Positions 56,893-64,000 of a DNA stretch of 64,000 bases are shown one piece after another (the first letter of the stretch is position 1; every line of letters begins with the position of its first letter). The stretch is taken from assembly GCF_900452385.1 (NCBI RefSeq), contig NZ_UGOA01000001.1, positions 2,996,001-3,060,000 of the forward strand. The letters are read 5' to 3'. Source of the DNA: Legionella donaldsonii (GTDB lineage: Bacteria > Pseudomonadota > Gammaproteobacteria > Legionellales > Legionellaceae). A model generated the notes under the pieces. That model was not told the DNA's origin and searched no databases. It worked only from the letters and a program-made list of their open reading frames with translations. The position numbers and the translations under genes are program-made.

Positions 56893-58368
56893 ATGACAGT
56901 AGCCGTGTTGCGACACATGGGTTCGTTAATTGGAATTGATCAACTACCTGTTACGAGTCCAGGGGATAACGAAATCATTAATTGGGAATTTGGTAAAGAG
57001 CTGGCCAAGCAGCCCGCCACGTTCTTTCATCCAATGATCTCAAAGCATCTTGAGCTGAACGTGACGTATAGCGTACTTTGCACAAGGCTTCTTCACGACT
57101 TCAGTCGTCCCGGTGTCAGTAAAGCTGAACTGGTTGAGCAATTGGTTGCTGCCCTGATGATGGCCGAATTATTAACCCCCCTTTATCGTGATTTTTTGGG
57201 TGAATGGCATGAAGTTGCGCGTCTGCAGGATGACAAAAAGGTCTTTCGGGACTTATTAGCGACACAAAATTATTCGTTTGGCGCGTCAGAGGACAAAGCC
57301 ATTGCCTTGTCTGCCTGGTCTGGCCAGCGCGTGCGGGGCGCGACCCCCAATTGGAATTTTCCCCGTTTGATGTTTGGCCGCAGCAGGCGTTTGTTTACCA
57401 CCTTGGTACCAATCATAAAGGATTTTGAATTCGTCCGTGATTATCTCATAGAGTCAAAGTTAGGCCGTAAAGTGGCAGCCGTTGATCCTTACCTGGGAGT
57501 AATTGTCAGCCACGCTTCCTGGCTGTTTTTTGCACCCAGATTAACGGTCAATTCCATCGTTTTGCTAAGTTTTATTGTTCCTAGCTGGTGGACCGCGGCG
57601 AAGGAAAAGAAAATGGGATTGTGGTTGGGGTTTCTGGGGCAATTGCAGCAGCGCTGGTTTGAATTAGGCAATGATTCCCTGTGGATGACATCAGGATTAC
57701 TAAACTGCTTTGTACTGACTGGGCCTTTGGCGCCTCTCGGTATCTATGTCACGCTTAGCCTCTTTCTCTTCGACGTACTCTGGGCCCGTTTGCGAGCCCG
57801 CATTGAACACAACCGTTTAACCGGCCAGCAAAAGGTCTATGACGATATGGCCCTGGAAATCGGGGGTGAAGAGACTAAAGAATGGTTGGAGCTAAAAAGC
57901 TATCGTGAGCACTTTGCCCAGCGAGTGGAGTTTGAAGACAGACGATTGTTTGTCACCCTGGTTAACACCCAGACGCTGATGTTTGGGATGTGCTTCGCCT
58001 TCCCTGCCTTCGCAGCGAGCCCGCTTCTTCCCTTTCTCGGTGCGTTAATCGTATTAACAACTACATTCATGGTTAATCGACATCTCCAGGCACTGGGACA
58101 ACTAAGGCCTGTTGATCGAGTCATCGCGTTGAATGATAAAAGTGGTAAATCAATCTATGAAACGGGGCTAACCTTGTTTCGTCCTAGCGAGCCTACAGAG
58201 CCACCCCATGATGACAGATTGCGGGAGGACGATAGCATACAGATGGGAAAGTCTGATCATAGAGGATTGCATCATTCGAAAAGCGCACCTGGCTTTCTAG
58301 AGACTAAGCCTCTTGCAAAAAGCGATCCGGTGATACTTCCTTTTACATCCAATACAGCCTTTGTCTAA
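56893..58368 (+). CDS. multi-pass membrane protein of unknown function
   Basis: 491 residues from ATG 56893 with GGGG five nt upstream; the frame is open to TTG 56854. Hydrophobic segments near 205-235 (ASWLFFAPRLTVNSIVLLSFIVPSW), 275-310 and 375-410 (FGMCFAFPAFAAS...FLGALIVLTTTF), with soluble N- and C-terminal parts. The C-terminal 70 residues are polar, with acidic and His-rich patches. No family recognised; it looks like one of the Legionella-specific membrane protein families and could be an effector. Confidence 0.72.
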   Translation: MTVAVLRHMGSLIGIDQLPVTSPGDNEIINWEFGKELAKQPATFFHPMISKHLELNVTYSVLCTRLLHDFSRPGVSKAELVEQLVAALMMAELLTPLYRDFLGEWHEVARLQDDKKVFRDLLATQNYSFGASEDKAIALSAWSGQRVRGATPNWNFPRLMFGRSRRLFTTLVPIIKDFEFVRDYLIESKLGRKVAAVDPYLGVIVSHASWLFFAPRLTVNSIVLLSFIVPSWWTAAKEKKMGLWLGFLGQLQQRWFELGNDSLWMTSGLLNCFVLTGPLAPLGIYVTLSLFLFDVLWARLRARIEHNRLTGQQKVYDDMALEIGGEETKEWLELKSYREHFAQRVEFEDRRLFVTLVNTQTLMFGMCFAFPAFAASPLLPFLGALIVLTTTFMVNRHLQALGQLRPVDRVIALNDKSGKSIYETGLTLFRPSEPTEPPHDDRLREDDSIQMGKSDHRGLHHSKSAPGFLETKPLAKSDPVILPFTSNTAFV

Positions 58369-58430
58369 AGGCATGGAGGTTCAATACGTTCGATGCTATC
58401 CTTAGGGCTTTGATAGCATTGAGGATCTTT

Positions 58431-60449
58431 ATGTCAACCGCTAGTTTACCGCAATTTACTTCTCTCGATCCGGCGGGTTTTGTGAACCGCCTTGACACGC
58501 TTTTACAAGATAACCTTCAGCAGATAACTACCCTTTTGGCGCAAAAGAATGCCCACTATACCTGGGATAAGCTGATGCGTCCGCTGGAAGACATGGATGA
58601 TGTGCTTGAGCGCTTTTGGTCGCCTTTATCCCATTTGCACGCTGTCGTTAATTCCAAAGCGCTGCGAGAGTGTTATCAAGCCTGTTTACCCAAGCTTTCC
58701 GCTTACGAAGCAGCAATTGGCCATAACCATGATTTATATGATGCGGTTAAGTCTTTAGCGCAAGACCAATTAGATCCTGTCCAACAAAAGATTGTTGAAG
58801 ATACCCTCCGCGATTTTGAACTAGCTGGCGTTGCTTTATCGGCAGAAAAGAAACAACGTTTTGAAGCGATCCAAACACGCTTGTCTGAATTATCCAATCA
58901 ATTTGAAAACAATGTCCTGGATGCGACCCAGGCGTTTAGCCTGCACATTAGCGATGAAAAACGGGTGGCCGGTTTGCCTGAACATGCCTTGCATACCGCC
59001 GCTGAATTAGCCGCCGAGAAAGGCTTGTCTGGCTGGATGTTCAACCTTGAGTTTCCCTGCTATATCGCCATTATTACTCATGCCGACGATCGCGCCCTTC
59101 GCGAAACCTTTTATGAGGCGTATGCCACCCGTGCCTCCGAACAAGGACCCCAGGCTGGAAAATTTGATAACAGTCACGTCATGAATGAGATTCTCGCTCT
59201 GCGCCATGAGAAAGCCCAGCTCTTAGGTTTTGCCAATTACGCTGAATTATCACTGGCGACCAAGATGGCTGAATCGCCAAAACAGGTCATTGATTTTTTG
59301 ACGGACTTATCAATTCGCGCCCACCATCAGGCAGAAACCGAGTTCCAGGCGTTGCAGGCGTTTGCCGAAAAACACCATGGCTTAACCAAGCTTGAACCGT
59401 GGGATGTCACCTATATCTCCGAGAAGAAAAGACAGGCCCAGTATGCGATTTCACAGGAAGAGCTTCGCCCCTATTTTTCCCTTGCGAAAGTGATGGAAGG
59501 CTTATTCACCATCATCAACAAACTGTATGGGATGAAGCTGGAAGAAGTGAAAGGGGTGGATATCTGGCATCATGACGTCAAGTGCTATCGCGTGTCGGAT
59601 GAGAAAGGACTGGTACGCGGCTATATTTATGTGGATTTGTTTGCCCGCCAACATAAGCGCGGCGGCGCGTGGATGGATTCCTGCCAAAGCCGACGTAAAC
59701 TGCCTGACGACAGTATTCAACTCCCCGTTGCTACCCTGACCTGTAATTTTGCCAAGCCAGCCGGGAAAAAAATGGCGACCCTGTCTCACGATGAGGTCTT
59801 AACCTTATTCCATGAGTTTGGCCATTGCTTACACCATGTATTAACCAAAGTTAATTATCTCAGTGCGTCCGGTATTAACGGCGTGGAATGGGATGCGGTT
59901 GAACTGCCCAGCCAGTTTTTTGAAAACTGGTGTTGGGAACAAAAAGCCCTGCAATTATTAACGCAGCACGTCGATAGCGGCGAGCATTTGCCTGATGAGC
60001 TCTTTGAAAAATTATTGGCCGCTAAAAATTTCCAATCTGCCATGGCGATGATGCGCCAGTTAGAGTTTTCTTTGTTTGACTTTCGCATCCACCTGGAATT
60101 TACCCCGCTTACGCCAGACTTTATCAGTAAAACACTGGCTGAAGTACGCCGACAAACGACGGTTGTGCCGATTGCACCTTACAATCGCTTTCAACACAGT
60201 TTCTCCCATATCTTTGGAGGCGGTTATGCGGCCGGCTATTACAGTTATAAATGGGCAGAGGTCCTCTCCAGTGATGCCTTTGCGCGCTTTGAAGAAGAAG
60301 GCATCTTCAACACGCAGGCAGGACATGATTTCCTCCATTTTATCCTGGAAGCCGGGGGCTCGAAGAAAGCCGCCGATGCCTACCATGGGTTTAGAGGCCG
60401 TGCAGCAACGGTAGATGCCCTTCTGCGCCACAATGGTATTAATCCCTAA
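58431..60449 (+). CDS. prlC: oligopeptidase A (M3 metallopeptidase)
   Basis: Zinc metallopeptidase that degrades short peptides, including signal peptides, in the cytoplasm. 672 residues from ATG 58431 (GAGGATC upstream; the frame is open to TTG 58410). The zinc motif HEFGH is at 461-465 with LFHEFGHCLHH, followed by GINGVEWDAVELPSQFFENWCWE. Near the end come FSHIFGGGYAAGYYSYKWAEVLSSDAF and the family C-terminus. A strong terminator follows immediately. Confidence 0.96.
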   Translation: MSTASLPQFTSLDPAGFVNRLDTLLQDNLQQITTLLAQKNAHYTWDKLMRPLEDMDDVLERFWSPLSHLHAVVNSKALRECYQACLPKLSAYEAAIGHNHDLYDAVKSLAQDQLDPVQQKIVEDTLRDFELAGVALSAEKKQRFEAIQTRLSELSNQFENNVLDATQAFSLHISDEKRVAGLPEHALHTAAELAAEKGLSGWMFNLEFPCYIAIITHADDRALRETFYEAYATRASEQGPQAGKFDNSHVMNEILALRHEKAQLLGFANYAELSLATKMAESPKQVIDFLTDLSIRAHHQAETEFQALQAFAEKHHGLTKLEPWDVTYISEKKRQAQYAISQEELRPYFSLAKVMEGLFTIINKLYGMKLEEVKGVDIWHHDVKCYRVSDEKGLVRGYIYVDLFARQHKRGGAWMDSCQSRRKLPDDSIQLPVATLTCNFAKPAGKKMATLSHDEVLTLFHEFGHCLHHVLTKVNYLSASGINGVEWDAVELPSQFFENWCWEQKALQLLTQHVDSGEHLPDELFEKLLAAKNFQSAMAMMRQLEFSLFDFRIHLEFTPLTPDFISKTLAEVRRQTTVVPIAPYNRFQHSFSHIFGGGYAAGYYSYKWAEVLSSDAFARFEEEGIFNTQAGHDFLHFILEAGGSKKAADAYHGFRGRAATVDALLRHNGINP

Positions 60450-60451
60450 TA

Positions 60452-60489
60452 AAAAGGCCTGGCTTGTGGAGCAACAAGCCAGGCCTTTT
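60452..60489 (+). terminator. strong rho-independent terminator of prlC
   Basis: AAAAGGCCTGGCTTGT-GGAGCA-ACAAGCCAGGCCTTTT: a perfect 16-bp stem with a 6-nt loop ending in TTTT, starting 3 nt after the prlC stop codon. Confidence 0.9.
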
Positions 60490-60535
60490 CCTGTGAAAAT
60501 AATTGAGTCGAGTTGAACTTGTCCCTTGTGTTCTG

Positions 60536-60544
60536 TGTTATAAT
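60536..60544 (+). promoter_or_regulatory. extended -10 promoter of ssrA
   Basis: TGTTATAAT: a perfect TATAAT (60539-60544) with the extended TGn element. TTGAAC at 60513 is 20 nt upstream, too far to be a classical -35. The mature tmRNA end lies 18 nt downstream of TATAAT, leaving a short leader for RNase P to remove. Confidence 0.6.
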
Positions 60545-60561
60545 AAAAGTGTACAAAAAAA

Positions 60562-60956
60562 GGGGGCGACCTGGTTTCGACGTGGGTTGCGAAACCTGAT
60601 GTGCATGCCGAGAATGAGAACTCTCGTAAATCAGACTCACTAAATATAAATGCAAATGATGAAAACTTTGCAGGTGAAGCTATCGCTGCGTAAGCTTTGA
60701 TAGTGTAACCGCACCGTGCGCTGCCATAAAACCAGCGCCCCGTTGACCGAGCTTGCTTATCGGTATCGAATCAACGGTCATAGAAGATAAGCTCGCATCT
60801 TGGTCCGTCCCGCATCAAGGTGTTAAATCAAGGGAATCGCCGTGTACCATCCTGCCTGTCGGAGGGGCCACGGTTAACTTAATAGACAAGGCTACGCATG
60901 TAGAGCTGACGGCAGAGGATTTGCGGACGCGGGTTCGATTCCCGCCGCCTCCACCA
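60562..60956 (+). ncRNA. ssrA: tmRNA
   Basis: Rescues stalled ribosomes by acting as tRNA-Ala and mRNA. The 5' end GGGGGCGACC...GGTTTCGACG pairs with the 3' end CGCCTCC-ACCA (7-bp acceptor stem with one G-U). GGTTCGATTCC near 60931 is the T arm. The tag frame 60652-60690 encodes ANDENFAGEAIAA, followed by TAA. Length 395 nt is normal. The 3' part is the attachment site of the element to the right, but the gene end is intact. Confidence 0.96.
60917..60956 (+). other. probable attL of integrative element (ssrA 3' end)
   Basis: The integrase gene begins about 165 nt past the tmRNA CCA and points away from it, the usual arrangement for elements that insert in the ssrA 3' end and restore it. The duplicated segment should lie within the T-arm/acceptor region; the matching attR is beyond the window, so the exact core cannot be defined. 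Confidence 0.6.
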
Positions 60957-61043
60957 ATTAACCATCCAAGACACTCCAATAACATCCATAACCTATTGTA
61001 AACACTAGGCTTAACGCCTATCATACGTCCACTATTGTCCAAT

Positions 61044-61080
61044 AAATACCCCCTACATCCAAACCATATTGGGGGTATTT
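61044..61080. promoter_or_regulatory. inverted repeat upstream of integrase
   Basis: AAATACCCCC (61044-61053) and GGGGGTATTT (61071-61080) form a perfect 10-bp inverted repeat with a 17-nt loop, and ATACCCCC occurs again at 61111, next to the integrase start. These could be integrase arm sites or an operator; this is inference. Confidence 0.45.
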
Positions 61081-61121
61081 GTTGGGGTATATCGAGAAGT
61101 CAAAAAGGAGATACCCCCAAA

Positions 61122-62309
61122 GTGGCTGAAAAGAAAGATATAGTATTTCGAAATGCTAAACCAGAAGCTAAAGCTCGTAAAATTGCAGATGAAAAAGGTT
61201 TATTTCTTTATGTAACACCAGAAGGTAGAAAATATTGGCGTTTTAAATACCGATTTGGTGGTAAAGAAAAATTATTGGCCTTGGGGGTATATGATGATGT
61301 TACCCTTGCCAAAGCCCGTGTTAAACGTGATGAGGCTAGAAAATTACTTGCCGATGGAATTGATCCAGGCGAACATAAAAAAGTCATGAAGCAAGTGGCA
61401 GATGAGCGCTCTGCTAATAGCTTTGAAGTAGTCGCTAGAGAGTGGTTTGTAAAATATTCATCAAATTGGGTTAAAAGTCATGCGGATAAAATCATACAGC
61501 GCTTTGTGCGTGATATTTTTCCTTGGATTGGCGACAAGCCTATCACAGAAGTTACACCTCCAGTTTTGTTGTCAGTCATCCGCCGTATTGAAGATCGTGG
61601 GGCATTAGAAACAGCCCACAGAGCATTAAGCAACTGTGGTCAAGTATTCCGTTATGCCATTGCTACAGGTCGAGCTGAAAGAGACTTTTCTCAAGACTTA
61701 AAGGGCGCACTACCTCCAGTTAAAACTAAACATTTTGCAGCACAAACTGACCCTAAGCGCTTTGGTCAATTATTAAGAGTGTTTGAAGATTACGAAGGAT
61801 CATTGATTGTTCGCTGTGCTTTACGCTTAGCACCATTAGTTTTTGTGCGTCCGGGGGAGTTACGTCACGCCAAATGGGAGGACATCGATTTTGATACCGC
61901 GCAATGGAGCTATATCGTTACTAAAACAGATACTCCTCATATTGTACCTTTAGCCACTCAAGCTATAACCATATTAAAAGAGCTTCACCCCTTCACCTGT
62001 AATAGTGCTTTTGTATTCCCTTCTGCTAGAAGCAATGCCCGTCCCATGAGCGATAACGCAATTTTGGGAGCGCTACGCCGATTAGGAATTAGCAAAGAAG
62101 AAGCTTCCGGTCATGGTTTTAGGGCAACGGCGAGAACGTTACTCGATGAAGTTCTTGGAGTCCGTCCAGACATTATTGAACACCAACTTGCTCATGCTGT
62201 CCGCGATCCTAATGGGCGTGCTTATAACAGAACGGCACATTTACCAGAGCGTAGAAAGATGATGCAGGATTGGGCGGATTATTTGGATTGCTTATCTGAG
62301 TCTCATTAA
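61122..62309 (+). CDS. P4-type tyrosine recombinase (integrase)
   Basis: 395 residues from GTG 61122 (VAEKKDIVFRNAK; GGAG 11 nt upstream); the frame is open to TTG 61035. It has the N-terminal DUF4102 arm-binding domain (ARKIADEKGLFLYVTPEGRK...WRFKYRFGGKEKLLALGVY), a SAM-like core and the catalytic domain: RPGELRHAKWED (Arg), SGHGFRATARTLL (His-x2-Arg) and GRAYNRTAHLPERRKMMQDW (Tyr nucleophile). It inserts the element into the adjacent ssrA. Confidence 0.95.
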   Translation: MAEKKDIVFRNAKPEAKARKIADEKGLFLYVTPEGRKYWRFKYRFGGKEKLLALGVYDDVTLAKARVKRDEARKLLADGIDPGEHKKVMKQVADERSANSFEVVAREWFVKYSSNWVKSHADKIIQRFVRDIFPWIGDKPITEVTPPVLLSVIRRIEDRGALETAHRALSNCGQVFRYAIATGRAERDFSQDLKGALPPVKTKHFAAQTDPKRFGQLLRVFEDYEGSLIVRCALRLAPLVFVRPGELRHAKWEDIDFDTAQWSYIVTKTDTPHIVPLATQAITILKELHPFTCNSAFVFPSARSNARPMSDNAILGALRRLGISKEEASGHGFRATARTLLDEVLGVRPDIIEHQLAHAVRDPNGRAYNRTAHLPERRKMMQDWADYLDCLSESH

Positions 62310-62319
62310 AAGGATATTT

Positions 62320-62919
62320 ATGTTTACTTCATTGAAAAAAATTAAAGAATTTGTGCATTATGCCCCCTGCCCCGTTCACGATGCTGTCTGTCTAATTTAT
62401 GGGTTTGATCCAGGAATACTAGTTGTCAAAAATTCCAATAATTATAGAGAGGTGAGGTTTAGAGAAGATGTTATTGAATTTGAAGTGTTATTTAAAATAC
62501 TGCGTGGCAATAGGCCATTTTGGGATGTAAGGGATAACATTTTCTACTTTGTAGATAAGGCATTACAAAATAACATTTCAGTTGATAAGAAATTACTGAA
62601 AGCTATTAGCACTTTTACCGGCAATTTAATTAATGAAGATGTAGGGCTTTTTAAAAGGCACTATCCATATCTAAGCAGAAAGACGATACCTGAAAAACAA
62701 AATCTAACTACTACGCCAAAAATAACGCCTGAGCAAAGGATTCAAAAATGGCGAGAAATAGCTTGTGAAAAATGGAAGCAAAATCCTAAAATTAAGAAGG
62801 AAGAAATGGCTAAAGTTATATACGAAGAGCTAGAACAGACCAAACCTGAGTTTCTAAAACAGGGAAATGGAGATTTTGTTGCTATTAGCACAATAATAAA
62901 AAATCTCAAGAAAAAATAA
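62320..62919 (+). CDS. hypothetical protein of the integrative element
   Basis: 199 residues, AT-rich coding, no family recognised. The N-terminal half (HYAPCPVHDAVCLIYGFDPG) is followed by a Lys/Glu-rich half containing WREIACEKWKQNPKIKKEEMAKVIYEEL, a pattern like short phage or plasmid DNA-binding regions. AAGGA precedes the ATG, ten nt after the integrase stop, so it is likely cotranscribed. Confidence 0.7.
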   Translation: MFTSLKKIKEFVHYAPCPVHDAVCLIYGFDPGILVVKNSNNYREVRFREDVIEFEVLFKILRGNRPFWDVRDNIFYFVDKALQNNISVDKKLLKAISTFTGNLINEDVGLFKRHYPYLSRKTIPEKQNLTTTPKITPEQRIQKWREIACEKWKQNPKIKKEEMAKVIYEELEQTKPEFLKQGNGDFVAISTIIKNLKKK

Positions 62920-62938
62920 AAACCTCATTCATACCATA

Positions 62939-62959
62939 AAAAAGGCGAGCCGCCTTTTT
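62939..62959 (+). terminator. rho-independent terminator
   Basis: AAAAAGGCG-AGC-CGCCTTTTT, a 9-bp stem with a 3-nt loop and T-run 20 nt after the preceding stop codon; it ends the integrase transcript. Confidence 0.85.
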
Positions 62960-63070
62960 ATCTCTTTGATTTTTAATGAAAATTAAAATAAAAATACCAT
63001 TAAAAATCTATTTCGCCTTTTTTTTGCCTCTGTTGAGATAGTTACTCCATTAGACAAATTAGGAATAACT

Positions 63071-63316
63071 ATGCCAGTACGAGTAAATGAAAAGGAAACT
63101 TCTAATCAAAAGTTACCTTTAAAAATTTTAAGACGCAGAGCAGTGCAGGAAAGAACAGGGCTCGGCCGTTCGTCAATTTATTCAAAAATTTCCCAAGGAG
63201 AATTTCCAAAACCAATAGCATTAGGTGATCGCAGCGTCGGATGGATTGAAGAAGAAATAACATCCTGGATTGAGCAACGTATTCAATCTAGCCGTATGCA
63301 TGGGGGTGGCAAATGA
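63071..63316 (+). CDS. AlpA-family transcriptional regulator
   Basis: 81 residues with a MerR-like winged helix-turn-helix: RRRAVQERTGLGRSSIYSKI, then GEFPKPIALGDRSVGWIEEEITSWIEQRI, the AlpA signature. Such proteins switch on excision or replication of P4-type elements. AGGA precedes the ATG, and the stop overlaps the next gene by 4 nt. Confidence 0.92.
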   Translation: MPVRVNEKETSNQKLPLKILRRRAVQERTGLGRSSIYSKISQGEFPKPIALGDRSVGWIEEEITSWIEQRIQSSRMHGGGK

Positions 63317-63672
63317 AGATAGAACGAAACCCTCAATTCGTTGGCGCGACGAGGGCTTACAAAACAAACCTAAGTAGTGATTTTAATTTAAAAGTGACTG
63401 AACGTAAATTCGATCGTTCATTACTCCCAACTCCTGCGGCTTATTACAGTAAACAATTTCAAAACTTAAAGATTAAATCTGAGTGGATCATGGTTAGATG
63501 CTGCTTTCATGATGATTCCACTCCAAGCCTAAGCATTAATATGGTTAGCGGACATTTCCGTTGCTTTGGGTGTGGTGCTAAAGGATTTGATGTACTCGCT
63601 TTTCATAGGCTACGTTACAAACTCAGCTTCAAAGATGCTGTTAATCAATTAGGAGCATGGAGCCATGGATAA
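63313..63672 (+). CDS. CHC2 zinc-finger primase-like protein
   Basis: 119 residues. CHC2 zinc finger: Cys63-x2-His66 in RCCFHDDSTPSLSIN and Cys84-x2-Cys87 in FRCFGCGAKGFDVLAF. This is the DNA-binding domain of DnaG-type primases without the catalytic part, which seems to be encoded by the next gene; the two overlap by 8 nt, a split or two-gene primase for the element. GGGGGTGG is the ribosome binding site. Confidence 0.88.
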   Translation: MKIERNPQFVGATRAYKTNLSSDFNLKVTERKFDRSLLPTPAAYYSKQFQNLKIKSEWIMVRCCFHDDSTPSLSINMVSGHFRCFGCGAKGFDVLAFHRLRYKLSFKDAVNQLGAWSHG

Positions 63673-64000
63673 AGGAACGTTAGAGGCAATAGCAAAAAAA
63701 CTTGCTGGTCACCATGCCAAAAATGAGCTTAAGGCAGGCTATGTATTTCAAGCATTGCATGTATACGATGATGATAAAGGGAATGTGGTTTATATAAGAA
63801 TTCGTTTAAAACATCCTGACGGCAAAAAATGGATTAGGCCTTTTCATCTGTGTTCAAAACGGAAAGCATGGGTTTTGGGTGAGCCTAAGTTCAATCAAAA
63901 TAAACTTCTTTATCATCTAAATAACATTGTGAAAAATCCTCACAAAGATATATGGGTTGTAGAAGGTGAGCAAAAAGTAGATCGCTTAGAATGCCTTGGA
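63665..64000 (+). CDS. Toprim-type primase/helicase of integrative element, 3' truncated by window
   Basis: The frame starts at ATG 63665 (GGAG upstream) and runs open to the window edge, 112 codons. It reads MDKGTLEAIAKKLAGHHAKN and reaches WVVEGEQKVDRLECLG, which looks like the first Toprim strand (EGE/EGEKxxD). Together with the CHC2 protein it probably makes the replication primase of the element. Confidence 0.78.
   Translation, partial: MDKGTLEAIAKKLAGHHAKNELKAGYVFQALHVYDDDKGNVVYIRIRLKHPDGKKWIRPFHLCSKRKAWVLGEPKFNQNKLLYHLNNIVKNPHKDIWVVEGEQKVDRLECLG

Noticed and set aside
61035-61121. TTG start extending the integrase by 29 residues
   Set aside because: The added residues are unlike the family N-terminus and run through the inverted repeat; GTG 61122 gives the normal start.
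1-64000. CRISPR arrays, tRNA and rRNA genes
   Set aside because: No regularly spaced repeats, tRNA arms or rRNA sequences were noticed by eye apart from the tmRNA; a covariance-model scan was not possible.

Overview
The window reads as chromosome of a Legionella species, probably not L. pneumophila itself. Three things point there. (1) Housekeeping blocks have the Legionella arrangement: tkt-gap-pgk-pyk next to a ProQ/FinO protein of the RocC type, and mmsA-mmsB-acs. (2) The tmRNA tag (ANDENFAGEAIAA) is close to the tag I remember for L. pneumophila. (3) A large share of the genes are lone, long, eukaryotic-like or unrecognisable proteins of the kind that turn out to be Dot/Icm type IV effectors. 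No rRNA, tRNA or CRISPR array was seen. The only stable RNA gene is ssrA.

Layout. 1-10 kb: the 3' part of a GGDEF/EAL c-di-GMP protein, a PriC-like protein, an APC amino-acid transporter, an exported YtcJ-type amidohydrolase with a damaged HxH motif, a cyclodipeptide-synthase-like protein with a long C-terminal extension, a Kef-type K+/H+ antiporter and inorganic pyrophosphatase. 10-19 kb: a DUF1653 protein, an ankyrin-like protein, a small secreted protein, proBA, a pentapeptide-repeat/glutamine-amidotransferase fusion, a LuxR-type regulator and LD-carboxypeptidase. 19.5-31.8 kb is an accessory stretch dense in effector-like genes: a membrane protein, a 72-residue protein with an eIF4E-binding-like motif, a kinase-like protein, SMP-30, DUF72, an internally duplicated protein, a DUF2235-like hydrolase, a trypsin-like protease, a protein with a degenerate Fic motif, an arylamine N-acetyltransferase-like protein and a small secreted protein.

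32-50 kb: a methyltransferase/FAD-oxidoreductase pair (usually partners of type III polyketide synthases), the NAD salvage pair pncB-pncA, an FAD-linked oxidase, a protein ending in a CaaX box (CAII), a Mut7-C RNase, then the minus-strand operon mmsA-mmsB-acs-nfi (valine/acyl-CoA catabolism plus DNA repair). Next come a palindromic repeat, dodecin, a 925-residue protein with a SopB/SidF-like CX5R phosphatase signature, dapB, a Pmp3-like membrane peptide and the RocC-like RNA chaperone. 51-60.5 kb: the glycolysis/pentose-phosphate operon tkt-gap-pgk-pyk, a multi-pass membrane protein and oligopeptidase A.

60.5-64 kb: ssrA (tmRNA) with an integrative element in its 3' end: P4-type integrase, a hypothetical gene, an AlpA-like regulator, a CHC2 zinc-finger primase fragment and a Toprim-type primase cut by the window edge.

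The most interesting points are the putative eIF4E-mimic peptide, the phosphoinositide-phosphatase-like, Fic-like and CaaX proteins, the pentapeptide/amidotransferase fusion and the extended cyclodipeptide synthase. All functional calls are from motif reading; no database search was run.
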